Notes: a model not told the origin generated them from the sequence alone. A stretch of 35,472 nt of DNA from Treponema sp. (GCA_024402505.1 JAKSTP010000024.1:1-35472); one strand, 5' to 3'; counted from the first letter of the stretch, positions 14,267 through 23,338 are shown. A program made the numbers and translations.

Positions 14267-16267
14267 ATGTCGTATAATGTGTTTTTTGATCTGGCAGCAT
14301 TGTGTTCTCTTGCAGTTCTTCTATTCACATATAAAATCACAAAGCATCTCCCTGAATTAAAAAACAAACTTTTTGTTGCCCTTTCTTTAGCCACATTTGT
14401 CTCCACTACAGTAGATTTTGTTTCTGCAGAATTTCTTCTTCACCACAGTAACAGACTCATTCTTTGGGGTTCAAACATTGTCTATTTTGTCTGCGTGCTC
14501 ATGCTTCCTTGCCTTTACGCCTTTTACACTCTGGCACTGGTAGGTCAGCAGGACCTTTTAAAAACAAAATTATATAAGGCACTTTTTTTCCTTCCAATCA
14601 TAATCGCTCTTTTGATGGTTTTTGCAACTCCATTTTCAGGCCTGGTATTTACAATTACTCCGGAAGGTATTTATCAGCGTAACTTTGGCGTTCTTATCCT
14701 TTATGTTATCATGCTTTATTACATGGTTTTGGGATGCACAATGGTTCTTCGTTTTGGTTCACTGCTGGGACTTTACCGACGCCTTCTTACACTTTCATTT
14801 ACAATCATTTCACTGATTGCCGTTGTAATCCAGTTTATTGTTCCAAACCTTCTTGTTCAGCATTTTGGAGTAGCGATCAGTCTTCAGATGATTTTTTACG
14901 CCCTTCAGAACTCTGATATGGTTACCGACGGTACAACCGGTGTTCTTAACGTAAAATCTTTTGACATCCTTATTGAAAGACAGTTCCGCCGAAACAAGGA
15001 ATTTGGAATTGTTGCCGTTAATCTTGAAGATCTGGACTTTTTGATCTCAACTTTCGGTATCAACAATATGGATGTAGTCCTCAAACAGATTGTAGCATTT
15101 TTACAGGATCAGTTTGACGGTATTACACTTTTCCGCACACGCACCGATTCATTTACTCTTGTTTTTGAAGAAAAATCTGAAACCGAACTTCTTGCCATTG
15201 CACAACAGATTAAACACAAGTTTGAAACCCCTTGGAAAAACGGTTCACTGGTAATTAAAGTACACATTGCTGAATGTATTATCATGTGTCCAAAAGACGG
15301 CGAAAATACTCAAGATATTCTGGACATTATGGGAGCTGCCTTCTTCGATCTTCGTTACAAGGGAAAAGGCATTCTTCTGGCACGAAATATTGATGTAAGC
15401 ACACGAAAACGATTCAGCTATGTTGAAGAACTGGTAAAATCGGCCATTCAGGAAAACCGTATTGAAGTTTACTATCAGCCGATTTTTTCTACAGAAGAAC
15501 AGCGAATTGTTGGTGCAGAAGCTTTGATCCGAATGCACGACCGCGAAGGGGGATTTATTTCACCTGACGAATTTGTTCCAATTGCAGAACAGAACGGTCT
15601 TATCCTGCGAATAGGTGAATTTGTTTTTGAAGATGTATGCCGATTTATTGCCCTTAACAAAATTGACCGCTACGGTGCCGATATGATCGACATTAACCTT
15701 TCGGTAGCACAGTGTATGCAGACTGAACTTTCCGAAACCCTCATTCAGATTACCAACGACTACAATCTTGAAGTATCCCAAATCAACCTTGAAATTACAG
15801 AAACTGTTGCCGCCCATACTCCGGAACTTTTGCAGCAGAACATGGACCGTCTTACAAAACTTGGATTTGCCTGTTCTCTTGATGATTACGGAAGCGGATA
15901 TGCAAACCTGAACTACATCCTTAAACTGCCCTTCAGCATGATTAAAATTGATAAAGAAATTGTCTGGTCTACAACCACCGATATTCAGTCCCACGTTGTT
16001 CTTACAGGTATCATCGACATGATGCACAAACTGAACATGAAGATTGTTGCGGAAGGTGTTGAAACTGAAGAAATGAAAAACGTTCTTACGGAACTTAAAT
16101 GTAATTATCTTCAGGGATACTACTTCTCACGTCCGGTTCCTGGTCCTCAGTTCCTTGAAATCATGAAAAAACAGGCCATTGATACAGGATACACTAAATT
16201 CTCTGAACAGATTGACGAAATCTTCCCTGAAGAACTTTATCCTGAAGCCGAACTTGAAGAACTCTAA
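14267..16267 (+). CDS. 7TM sensor, degenerate GGDEF and EAL phosphodiesterase
   Basis: This membrane protein probably hydrolyses cyclic-di-GMP. About seven N-terminal helices (residues 1-215) resemble the 7TM region of sensor kinases. A GGDEF-like domain follows (DGTTGVLNVKSFDILIERQF), but its signature is RTDSF near residues 292-296, so it cannot be an active cyclase. The EAL domain retains the catalytic set: EALIRM near 418, NLSVAQCMQ, LEITET, LDDYGSGYANL, MIKIDKEIV, VAEGVETEE and LQGYYFSRP. The pairing of dead GGDEF and intact EAL suggests a phosphodiesterase regulated by membrane input. An ATG at 14252 would add five residues, but it overlaps the -10 box. The sensed signal is unknown. Confidence 0.92.
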   Translation: MSYNVFFDLAALCSLAVLLFTYKITKHLPELKNKLFVALSLATFVSTTVDFVSAEFLLHHSNRLILWGSNIVYFVCVLMLPCLYAFYTLALVGQQDLLKTKLYKALFFLPIIIALLMVFATPFSGLVFTITPEGIYQRNFGVLILYVIMLYYMVLGCTMVLRFGSLLGLYRRLLTLSFTIISLIAVVIQFIVPNLLVQHFGVAISLQMIFYALQNSDMVTDGTTGVLNVKSFDILIERQFRRNKEFGIVAVNLEDLDFLISTFGINNMDVVLKQIVAFLQDQFDGITLFRTRTDSFTLVFEEKSETELLAIAQQIKHKFETPWKNGSLVIKVHIAECIIMCPKDGENTQDILDIMGAAFFDLRYKGKGILLARNIDVSTRKRFSYVEELVKSAIQENRIEVYYQPIFSTEEQRIVGAEALIRMHDREGGFISPDEFVPIAEQNGLILRIGEFVFEDVCRFIALNKIDRYGADMIDINLSVAQCMQTELSETLIQITNDYNLEVSQINLEITETVAAHTPELLQQNMDRLTKLGFACSLDDYGSGYANLNYILKLPFSMIKIDKEIVWSTTTDIQSHVVLTGIIDMMHKLNMKIVAEGVETEEMKNVLTELKCNYLQGYYFSRPVPGPQFLEIMKKQAIDTGYTKFSEQIDEIFPEELYPEAELEEL

Positions 16268-16300
16268 TCTTTTTTCTATATTAAAAGAAGAGAGGTTTCT

Positions 16301-16612
16301 ATGATTGTTGCCCTTATTCTTGTAATTCTTCTGATTGCATTTCTTTGCTGTTTTTTTGGATTCAATCTTACTAATACAGCCAATCTCTGGCTTTTTACAA
16401 CCTTTGAACACGTGCCTGTTGCGGTAGTTGTGCTTATTTCCTTTGGTGCAGGCATGGTTTTTGCCGTTCTTTGCATCATCCTTGGAAAGCTGAAAAAATC
16501 TCTTAGTGCAGGCAGCGAATCTTCTGATGAAACTGAAGAAAAACCAAAATCTTCCGATAAAAAGAAAAAGCGGTTTTTCAAAAAAGACACCGTTCCATCA
16601 GAAGGACAATAA
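16301..16612 (+). CDS. LapA-domain (DUF1049-like) membrane protein
   Basis: LapA-type proteins are small inner-membrane proteins; in E. coli LapA works with LapB in lipopolysaccharide assembly control. The 103 residues contain two helices flanking the family hallmark: NLTNTANLWLFTTFEHVPVA, then VVLISFGAGMVFAVL. A charged, Lys-rich cytoplasmic tail follows. GAGAGG precedes the ATG. Its stop shares a base with the next ATG, so it is coupled to the SPOR protein. Treponemes are usually said to lack LPS, so here the protein may act in another envelope process; that is inference. Confidence 0.8.
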   Translation: MIVALILVILLIAFLCCFFGFNLTNTANLWLFTTFEHVPVAVVVLISFGAGMVFAVLCIILGKLKKSLSAGSESSDETEEKPKSSDKKKKRFFKKDTVPSEGQ

Positions 16613-17595
16613 TGAAGAAATTAACCACATTTATCACTCTTTCTCTTTTAACACTTTCACTTTTTGCCGAAAGCAAGGCTGCAGAAGTGATTAAAGAAGC
16701 TTCTAAGAAAAGTAAAGTTGCTCAGAGCGTTGAATATCTTAATTCCGAAATCAAAAAAACTACCGTCGATGAAGACAAGCGTGCCCTTTACATCTTTTTG
16801 GGATCACTTTACGAACAGCTTTGTCAATATGATGATGCACGGGCCGCTTACGTAAACGCTGCCGGCATTAAAGGTGGAACTGCAGAAGGAACAGTTAAAC
16901 GCACCAACGAGGAACTGGTTTTAAGCGCTGTAAGATGTGCCCTTAATTGTGGAGACGCCGCTACTGCTGAAAGTTACCTTAATTCTACTGTCCGAAACTC
17001 AAAAGATGAAAAAATCCTGGCTCATGTAAAACTTTACGCACAATGGGCCGCCTTGATTCAAGCAAAAGAAGATGCCGACCTTGAAGAACCAATTGCCGTT
17101 TTGAAGGCTTATGCAGGAGTAAAGTCCATGCAGGTAGTTCAGCCCGCAATTATGCTCACCTTGTGGCACATTACAGGTGAAAAATCTTATGGCGATGAAC
17201 TGATAAAAAAATATCCTTCTTCCCTTGAGGCAGGCATTGTAAAAGGCGATGTTCAGATGATGAGCACACCTTTCTGGCTTTTTGTACCTAAAAAACAGAT
17301 TGCCGAAGTTGGAACAGGAACTGTAACTGTTGCCAAGGTAGAAAGTTCTGCTGCAAAAGCTGAAGCCGAGAACTCAAAGAACAATCTTGGAAAACTGCAT
17401 CTGGGGCTTTTCAAGACAGAAAGCAATGCTTCCCGCCTGGTAGAAGAATTGAAGAAAAAAGGTTTTGATGCTTATCAGACTTCTGAAACCCGCAGCAGTG
17501 GAACCACTTACTTCATTGTTCTGGTAACCGAAACCGACGCTTCTACCGCCGACAAACTCCGTTCGGCTGGTTACGAGTGTTACCGCGCGGAGTAG
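16612..17595 (+). CDS. Secreted SPOR-domain protein with TPR-like region
   Basis: SPOR domains bind denuded glycan strands of peptidoglycan, usually at division sites. This 327-residue protein has a signal peptide (about 1-19, ending LFA). A helical TPR-like region follows (LYIFLGSLYEQLCQYDDARA and two or more similar units). The C-terminal SPOR domain, about residues 258-327, contains KLHLGLFKTESNASRLVEEL, KKKGFDAYQ and TYFIVLVTE. It starts on the last base of the LapA-like gene. The combination suggests a periplasmic cell-wall or division protein. The exact partner is not evident. Confidence 0.85.
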   Translation: MKKLTTFITLSLLTLSLFAESKAAEVIKEASKKSKVAQSVEYLNSEIKKTTVDEDKRALYIFLGSLYEQLCQYDDARAAYVNAAGIKGGTAEGTVKRTNEELVLSAVRCALNCGDAATAESYLNSTVRNSKDEKILAHVKLYAQWAALIQAKEDADLEEPIAVLKAYAGVKSMQVVQPAIMLTLWHITGEKSYGDELIKKYPSSLEAGIVKGDVQMMSTPFWLFVPKKQIAEVGTGTVTVAKVESSAAKAEAENSKNNLGKLHLGLFKTESNASRLVEELKKKGFDAYQTSETRSSGTTYFIVLVTETDASTADKLRSAGYECYRAE

Positions 17596-17615
17596 AAGAA
17601 ACCCTCTAAATCTTC

Positions 17616-17621
17616 TATAAT
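17616..17621 (+). promoter_or_regulatory. -10 box immediately upstream of fmt
   Basis: A perfect TATAAT lies nine bases before the fmt ATG (17631). No good -35 or TG extension is visible, and no Shine-Dalgarno lies between it and the ATG. A nearly leaderless fmt transcript is suggested, in addition to readthrough from upstream. Confidence 0.4.
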
Positions 17622-17630
17622 ACTTTCCAA

Positions 17631-18614
17631 ATGCTTAAAATTTTATATGCGGGTAGTCCTGATGCGGCTGCCTGTACATTGAACATATTACTCGAAAACC
17701 AGGAGAAGGCCGGCTTTGAAGTGGCAGGAGTTCTTACGAATCCTCCGTCAAGTCAGGGGCGTCATAAGGAGCTTATTCCAACTCCTGTACAGGCACTTGC
17801 CGAAAGCAAAGGAATTCCTGTCTTTACTCCTGAACATCTTGATGGAACCTGCCGTGAAGCAATTGCTCCCCTTGGTGCAGAAGTGCTTGTTTGCTTTGCC
17901 TACGGTCACATCTTTGGACCTAAATTTCTTGGGCTTTTTTCAAAGGGCGGCATGAATCTTCACCCTTCCCTTTTGCCAAAATATCGTGGCTGTACTCCAG
18001 TTCCTGCAGCAATCCTAAACAGAGATAAGGAAACTGCCGTTACCATTCAGACACTGGGTCTTGGAATGGACGAAGGAAATATTCTTGCACAGAAAACAGT
18101 GGCCTTAAACGGAAAAGAAACAGCTGCATCACTTCTGGAAGATTCTGCCCGTGCTGGCGCCCAGCTTATCTGCGATCTTCTAAAAACCTGCGCTGAAACC
18201 GGTGCACTTCCTGAAGGCAAGCCTCAGACAGGAGAACCTTCCTACACTGGCATTATTACCAAGGCAGACGGAAAAATTGACTGGAGCCAAAGCGCCGGGG
18301 CAATTGAAGCAAAACTTCGTGCCTATACACCGGATCCGGGCATCTGGACCTGTGAAGAAAATGGAAATACCCTTAAAATTGTGAAGGCCGTTGTTCTGGA
18401 TCCACAGGCGGCAAAGTCGCCCGTAAATGTAGAACAGTGGTCATCAGAACCTGCAGGAAAAGTTCTGGCCTTTGTAAAAAGCGACGGAATTTTTATTAAA
18501 ACGGGGGATGGCATTCTATGCGTGACTGAACTTCAGCGCCAGGGAAAAAAAGCCATGGCTTATAAAGACTTTATGAATGGTGCAGGAAATTTCACTGGCA
18601 CTGTATTAAAATAG
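17631..18614 (+). CDS. fmt: Methionyl-tRNA formyltransferase
   Basis: Fmt formylates the initiator Met-tRNA using 10-formyltetrahydrofolate, allowing normal bacterial initiation. The 327 residues match the usual length. The N-terminal formyltransferase domain shows ILYAGSPDAAA, a QGRHKELIPTPV block, and the folate/catalytic motif HPSLLPKYRGCTPVPAAILN (family consensus has Ala where this has Cys). LGMDEGNILAQ follows. The C-terminal beta-barrel tRNA-binding domain carries IDWSQSAGAIEAKLRAYTPDPG. The deformylase gene often next to fmt is absent; instead a PASTA protein follows 23 bases downstream. Confidence 0.96.
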   Translation: MLKILYAGSPDAAACTLNILLENQEKAGFEVAGVLTNPPSSQGRHKELIPTPVQALAESKGIPVFTPEHLDGTCREAIAPLGAEVLVCFAYGHIFGPKFLGLFSKGGMNLHPSLLPKYRGCTPVPAAILNRDKETAVTIQTLGLGMDEGNILAQKTVALNGKETAASLLEDSARAGAQLICDLLKTCAETGALPEGKPQTGEPSYTGIITKADGKIDWSQSAGAIEAKLRAYTPDPGIWTCEENGNTLKIVKAVVLDPQAAKSPVNVEQWSSEPAGKVLAFVKSDGIFIKTGDGILCVTELQRQGKKAMAYKDFMNGAGNFTGTVLK

Positions 18615-18637
18615 ATACCAAAATTGAGGAACATATT

Positions 18638-19678
18638 ATGAAATTCAAAGATGCAATGAAAGCTTTCTGGGGAAAAATCAAATCATTTAGTTTTGTAAAA
18701 CTTTTCCAGAAAATGGAAGCCAATCTGGGACTTATGATCGCCACCTGTATCATTACCATTATTCTTATGGGTCTCATTGCCTGTGCCGTTTTCTTTACCC
18801 ACGTTCAGGGCTACGAACAGGTTATGGTTCCAAATGTTGTAGGAAAACAGCTGGAAAACGCACTTATTGAAATGCAGGAAAAGGAACTTTATCCAAAAAT
18901 CACTCTGCGTTATTCTGACGTTCCTGGTAATGAAGGTTCTATTATGGAACAGAATCCTGCCCCTGGCGCCATTGTAAAAGGTTACAGCCGCGTAAATCTT
19001 GTGGTAAGCCGTGGTATTATTGTGGACAGCGTTGGAAACTACCTTGGGGAAAACCTGGACAATCTTCGCCTGAAACTTTCGGAAATCTTTGCAGGTCAGA
19101 CACGTCCTCTTATTGTTCTAGGTGAACCTGAATACAAAGCTGATACAAGCGAACCTGGTACAATTCTTGAACAGGATCCTCCAGAGGGAACACGAATTTC
19201 TACTCCGGTTACAGTTCATCTTGTTGTAAGCCGAGGTCCAAACTACGACAACACAAAACCTCCTTACCTTTTGGGAAGTTCAATCAACGATATTTACCAG
19301 ACAATCACCCGTTCAAAACTTATTTTCGACTTTACATCTCACGAAGCACTTGAAAATGAAGTTCCTGGAACTGTTACAAACAACAAAGTATTTGCAGATG
19401 AATTTGTTCCAATTTATTCTCGCATGTCTGTTGAAATGGCTATGCCGGAAGATGATATTGATGGACAGGTTTACGGCATTTATCACTTTACTCTGCCTGA
19501 ATATCCTTACCCAATCAATATGCGCCTTGATGCAAAATCGGCTGAAGGTGACACATTCACTTTGATCAACTTTGTACACACTGGCGGAGAGCTTACACTT
19601 CCTTATAGCCTGCCTCGCGGAACAACAATCATCCTTTACCAGGGTGAAAAAGTAATGGACCGCTTCCAGGTTGAATAA
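18638..19678 (+). CDS. Membrane-anchored PASTA-domain protein without kinase or transpeptidase
   Basis: PASTA domains bind peptidoglycan fragments and normally decorate Ser/Thr kinases or penicillin-binding proteins. This 346-residue protein has a cytoplasmic N-terminus of about 30 residues, one membrane helix (about 32-54), then three PASTA repeats. The first starts VMVPNVVGKQLENALIEM and ends VNLVVSRG. The second ends VTVHLVVSRG. The third (PPYLLGSSINDIYQTI) is more diverged. A beta-rich C-terminal region follows. No enzymatic domain is present. GAGGA precedes the ATG. Such free-standing PASTA proteins may sense or position wall synthesis; the function here is inferred. Confidence 0.9.
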   Translation: MKFKDAMKAFWGKIKSFSFVKLFQKMEANLGLMIATCIITIILMGLIACAVFFTHVQGYEQVMVPNVVGKQLENALIEMQEKELYPKITLRYSDVPGNEGSIMEQNPAPGAIVKGYSRVNLVVSRGIIVDSVGNYLGENLDNLRLKLSEIFAGQTRPLIVLGEPEYKADTSEPGTILEQDPPEGTRISTPVTVHLVVSRGPNYDNTKPPYLLGSSINDIYQTITRSKLIFDFTSHEALENEVPGTVTNNKVFADEFVPIYSRMSVEMAMPEDDIDGQVYGIYHFTLPEYPYPINMRLDAKSAEGDTFTLINFVHTGGELTLPYSLPRGTTIILYQGEKVMDRFQVE

Positions 19679-19696
19679 TTTTTATAGGGGACAAAA

Positions 19697-21196
19697 ATGG
19701 CTCAGCCTTTAATTTGTATGACTTTGACCGGTAAAACACTGGCCGAAGATGTAAAACTGGTAGAAAAATACAGCAAGAAGATTGATATTGTTGAACTCCG
19801 TGCCGATCACCTTACAGAGGATGAACAGCTTTATATCCGTAAGTTCCCTGCAATGATCAACAAACCTTGTATTCTTACTATCCGCCGTGACATTGACGGT
19901 GGAAATTTTACTGGCGGTGAGTTTTCCAGAACAACACTTTTTGGACGTGCCCTTTCTTTTGCGGAAGAATCGGAAGACAAAAACTTTGCTTATGTAGACT
20001 TTGAAGAAGATTACCACGTTCCAAGCATTGAAGATGCGGCTCAGGCCTTTGATATCCGCGTTATTCGAAGCTGTCACGACATGAAAGGACCAATCTACAA
20101 TATCCGGGAAAAATGCAATTCCATGCGTAAAACCGGTTATGAGATTCCAAAAATTGCTTTCATGCCAAAAACCCTTCACGATGTAACAAACCTTTTTAAG
20201 GAAACAGCCGATTTTACCGATTACGATCACATTCTTTGTGCCATGGGACCTATGGGCCTTCCATCCCGCCTGCTGGCCGACCGAACCCACTCTTTCCTTT
20301 CATTTGTATCGCCTGCCGAAACTGAAGGAAACACTGCCGGCCTTGGACACATTGATCCAAACACCTTGAACGATCTTTACCGATTCCGCCAGGTGAACAA
20401 TGAAACAAGCCTTTACGGAATTACAGGCTGGCCTTTGCAGCACACGGGAAGTCCAAAAATCCACAACCAGGGTTACATTGGTCACGACATTAACGCCATG
20501 TATCTTCCTGTTCGGGGTCCACAGATTTCCGAAGTAATTGAATTTGCAGAATTTACAGGCATTAAAGGTATGTCGGTAACTGTTCCTCACAAAACTGCCG
20601 TAATGAACTACCTTTCTTCCATGAGCGAAGAAGTTGAAAAAATTGAAGCCTGTAACACAATCGTTCGGGAAAACGATACCTGGGTTGGTTACAATACCGA
20701 TGCTTACGGTTTCCGCCGTTCCCTGGAGGAATTCTTAGGAGTAACAAAGCTTCGTCACATAAAGGTGGCCATTATTGGAGCCGGTGGAGCTGCTAAAGCC
20801 ATTGCTTATGTAATCAAACAGATGGGTGGAAAAGCCTGCATATTCAACAGAACCCTTGCAAATGCAAAAGCTCTGGCCGACAAATACGGTTTTGATTACG
20901 CTGAATTAGGTCCTTTATCAAGCGACAAGCTGGAAAAATTTTCGGACCTCATTGTACAGACAACTTCTGTAGGTATGTACAGCGACCTGGTTTCAACACC
21001 GGAAACTGATCCTATCTATTTCTATAATTTTAAGGGGCATGAATCGGTTTTTGACCTGATTTATACTCCTCCAACAACACCAATTATGAAACGGGCATTC
21101 CAGGCCGGATGCCGCACCTGCAATGGAGCAAAAATGCTTCAGTACCAGGGATATATGCAATTTAAACTCTTTACAGGAATGGACTACGAAAAATGA
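19697..21196 (+). CDS. aroDE: Bifunctional 3-dehydroquinate dehydratase / shikimate dehydrogenase
   Basis: This 499-residue fusion catalyses two consecutive shikimate-pathway steps: dehydroquinate to dehydroshikimate, then NADPH-dependent reduction to shikimate. The N-terminal type I AroD (about 1-225) has IVELRADHL near 31, the catalytic His in SCHD near 127, and the Schiff-base Lys in PKIAFMPKT near 151. The AroE part (about 238-499) has GWPLQHTGSPKIHN, VTVPHK near 294 with the catalytic Lys, NTDAYGFRRSLEE near 333 with the catalytic Asp, and the nucleotide loop GAGGAAKAIAY followed by NRT. All key residues appear intact. It is coupled by ATGA to rpiA. Confidence 0.96.
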   Translation: MAQPLICMTLTGKTLAEDVKLVEKYSKKIDIVELRADHLTEDEQLYIRKFPAMINKPCILTIRRDIDGGNFTGGEFSRTTLFGRALSFAEESEDKNFAYVDFEEDYHVPSIEDAAQAFDIRVIRSCHDMKGPIYNIREKCNSMRKTGYEIPKIAFMPKTLHDVTNLFKETADFTDYDHILCAMGPMGLPSRLLADRTHSFLSFVSPAETEGNTAGLGHIDPNTLNDLYRFRQVNNETSLYGITGWPLQHTGSPKIHNQGYIGHDINAMYLPVRGPQISEVIEFAEFTGIKGMSVTVPHKTAVMNYLSSMSEEVEKIEACNTIVRENDTWVGYNTDAYGFRRSLEEFLGVTKLRHIKVAIIGAGGAAKAIAYVIKQMGGKACIFNRTLANAKALADKYGFDYAELGPLSSDKLEKFSDLIVQTTSVGMYSDLVSTPETDPIYFYNFKGHESVFDLIYTPPTTPIMKRAFQAGCRTCNGAKMLQYQGYMQFKLFTGMDYEK

Positions 21197-21918
21197 TGAA
21201 TCAAAACGAACAGAAAAAACTGGCTGCAGAAACTGCCGTAGACACACTTATTGAAAAAGGACTTATCTTCAGCGGAATGAAAATTGGTCTTGGTACAGGA
21301 TCTACTGCTATGCCTGCAGTTGACCGCCTTGGCTGGCACATTAAGGAAGGTCACCTTAAAGATGTAAAAGCCGTTGTAACAAGCTTCCAGACACAGAACC
21401 GCTGTCAGGATTGGGACATTCCGGTTTACACTTTGAACGACCGTGCAATTGACGGAGAACTTAATCTGGCAATTGATGGAGCAGACGAAATTGATCCTGA
21501 CTGCAACTGCATTAAAGGTGGTGGAGCCGCTCACGTTCGGGAAAAAATTGTTGAATATTCTGCAAAAACCTTTGTTGTAATTGCCGACCAGAGCAAGATT
21601 GTAAACGATATTGGAACAAAATTTCTTGTACCTGTAGAAATTATTGAAGGTGCCCGTGTTCCTGTAATGAAAGCCATGGCTAAACTTGGAGCAACCTGTG
21701 TTCTTCGTGAAGGTGTTCGCAAGGCCGGTCCTGTTATTACAGACAACGGAAATCAGATTCTTGACTGTCACTGGGAAAAACCAATCAACGTGGCCGAAAT
21801 GGAAGACAAAATCAATCAGATTACAGGTGTTCTTGAAAACGGACTTTTCAGCAAAAAAACTCCTGTTTGCTTCATTGCCAAAGAAGACGGCACTGTAGAA
21901 ATCAGAAACCTTAAATAA
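21193..21918 (+). CDS. rpiA: Ribose-5-phosphate isomerase A
   Basis: RpiA interconverts ribose 5-phosphate and ribulose 5-phosphate in the pentose phosphate pathway. The 241-residue length is slightly above the usual 220-230. Motifs are intact: the phosphate loop GLGTGSTA near 34-41, the active-site block IDGADEIDPD near 94-103, KGGGAAHVREKIVE near 109-122 with the catalytic Glu, and VIADQSKIV. The start overlaps aroDE by four bases (ATGA), and the stop shares a base with the next start, so the three are tightly coupled in translation. Confidence 0.96.
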   Translation: MMNQNEQKKLAAETAVDTLIEKGLIFSGMKIGLGTGSTAMPAVDRLGWHIKEGHLKDVKAVVTSFQTQNRCQDWDIPVYTLNDRAIDGELNLAIDGADEIDPDCNCIKGGGAAHVREKIVEYSAKTFVVIADQSKIVNDIGTKFLVPVEIIEGARVPVMKAMAKLGATCVLREGVRKAGPVITDNGNQILDCHWEKPINVAEMEDKINQITGVLENGLFSKKTPVCFIAKEDGTVEIRNLK

Positions 21919-23291
21919 TGTTTCCACCTTTTGAAACGGAACTCGCTCTTCATTACGGGCGGGTTCTGGCAAAAAAGATTGACTCCGGGGAATACAGACT
22001 GATCCCCAAAACCAAGCCCAGTATGGAACGCCTTAATCAGGGTGTGATGCTGGGTGTTTTGGTTTGTACCTGTGAGAACGGCAAAAGAGTGATTCTGGCG
22101 GCTCCAAGCGGAATCCATTGGGAACTTGAAGAAAATTGCTGCAATCAAAACAATAGTCAGTCTGTAAAACCAAACCCTTTTATTTTTGTACCTCCAGTTG
22201 TTTCCCCTGAAAAAATTAACGAAGCTCTTTCAAAAAATGACAAAGAAATCCATGAATTAACAAAAGAAATTGAAGATTTGAAGGCTGGTGGCTTTGATAA
22301 ACAGGTCTCGGAGCTTAAAGAAAAACGTACAAAACTTACCACAGAATCACTTTCTCTTGTACATTGTCTGTACAAATTCCACGATATTAAGGGAAATGTC
22401 TTTACATTAAACGAAATTATTAAGGAAAAAGGAGTTCTGCCGCCTACGGGAATTGGAGACTGCTGCGAAATCAAGCTTCTGGATTACGCCTTTACAAAAG
22501 GATGGAAGGCTGAAAGTCTTGCCCAGGTGTTTTATGAAAAAGGAAAAATGCCTTCATTTGTGGAGCCCTGTGATTCACGGTGTTCCTGGCTTCTTCCACG
22601 GATGCTGGGACTTTACGTTCTTTACCAGGACAAACACATCTGTGTAATCAACAAACCATCAGGACTTCTTTCGGTTCCAGGTCGGACAGAAGAAAACAAG
22701 GACAGTGCTGAAACCAGACTTTCAATTCTTTATCCGGGTGTAATCACGCAAAGCGCAGTTCACCGTCTGGACATGGAGACTTCGGGCATTCTTGTTCTTG
22801 CAAAAACAGAAGAGGCACACCGAAACCTTCGGCTGCAGTTTGAAAATCAGACTATTGAAAAAAAATACACGGCACTTCTTTCCGGCATTCTTGAAAAATC
22901 CACAGGGGACGCTTCACCTAAGCATGGAGAAAAAAGCGGCGAAACTACACTGCCATTCCGCCTGGATCCCGAAAACCGTCCGCATCAGATTTACGATGAA
23001 ATTGAGGGAAAACCCGGCACTACACAATGGCGGAACCTTGGTGTGGAAACCTACGTAAAGCCCGACGGATCAAAACAAAAATGTACCCGCATGGAATACA
23101 TTCCCAAAACCGGCCGCACTCACCAGCTGCGCCTTCTTTCTGCCAGCATCCATGGTTTTAATCTTCCAATTATAGGCGACAGTCTTTACGGAACCTGCCT
23201 TCCTGGCGAAAAACTGCAGCTTAAGGCCTTTTATATAAAGTTCATACACCCTGTTTCAGGGATAGAAATGGAATTTTCACTAAATTTTTAA
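21918..23291 (+). CDS. RluA-family pseudouridine synthase with long N-terminal extension
   Basis: RluA-family enzymes convert uridine to pseudouridine in rRNA or tRNA. The synthase domain fills about residues 230-457: YQDKHICVINKPSGLLSVPG, the catalytic Asp in VHRLDMETSGILVLAK (Asp near 284), IEKKYTALL, and the C-terminal TGRTHQLRL. About 215 residues precede it. They include an N-terminal globular part, a charged helical segment near 95-135 (EIHELTKEIEDLKAG and KQVSELKEKRTKL), probably a coiled coil, and a Cys-containing region. This is not the S4 domain of most RluC/D enzymes, so substrate choice may differ. The family is firm; the RNA target is unknown. Confidence 0.92.
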   Translation: MFPPFETELALHYGRVLAKKIDSGEYRLIPKTKPSMERLNQGVMLGVLVCTCENGKRVILAAPSGIHWELEENCCNQNNSQSVKPNPFIFVPPVVSPEKINEALSKNDKEIHELTKEIEDLKAGGFDKQVSELKEKRTKLTTESLSLVHCLYKFHDIKGNVFTLNEIIKEKGVLPPTGIGDCCEIKLLDYAFTKGWKAESLAQVFYEKGKMPSFVEPCDSRCSWLLPRMLGLYVLYQDKHICVINKPSGLLSVPGRTEENKDSAETRLSILYPGVITQSAVHRLDMETSGILVLAKTEEAHRNLRLQFENQTIEKKYTALLSGILEKSTGDASPKHGEKSGETTLPFRLDPENRPHQIYDEIEGKPGTTQWRNLGVETYVKPDGSKQKCTRMEYIPKTGRTHQLRLLSASIHGFNLPIIGDSLYGTCLPGEKLQLKAFYIKFIHPVSGIEMEFSLNF

Positions 23292-23309
23292 ACTTTTTTT
23301 AATATTCTG

Positions 23310-23338
23310 TTGACAGATATATCACCTTACGATATATT
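23310..23338 (+). promoter_or_regulatory. Consensus promoter for padR
   Basis: TTGACA at 23310-23315, a 17-nt spacer and TATATT at 23333-23338. The predicted start near 23345 lies inside the operator. GGAGG at 23370-23374 precedes the ATG at 23382. Confidence 0.75.

Noticed and set aside
21184..21972. Long open frame on the minus strand opposite rpiA (262 codons)
   Set aside because: It is fully antisense to rpiA, whose motifs are unmistakable, and has a Phe/Asn/Cys-rich composition typical of shadow frames.
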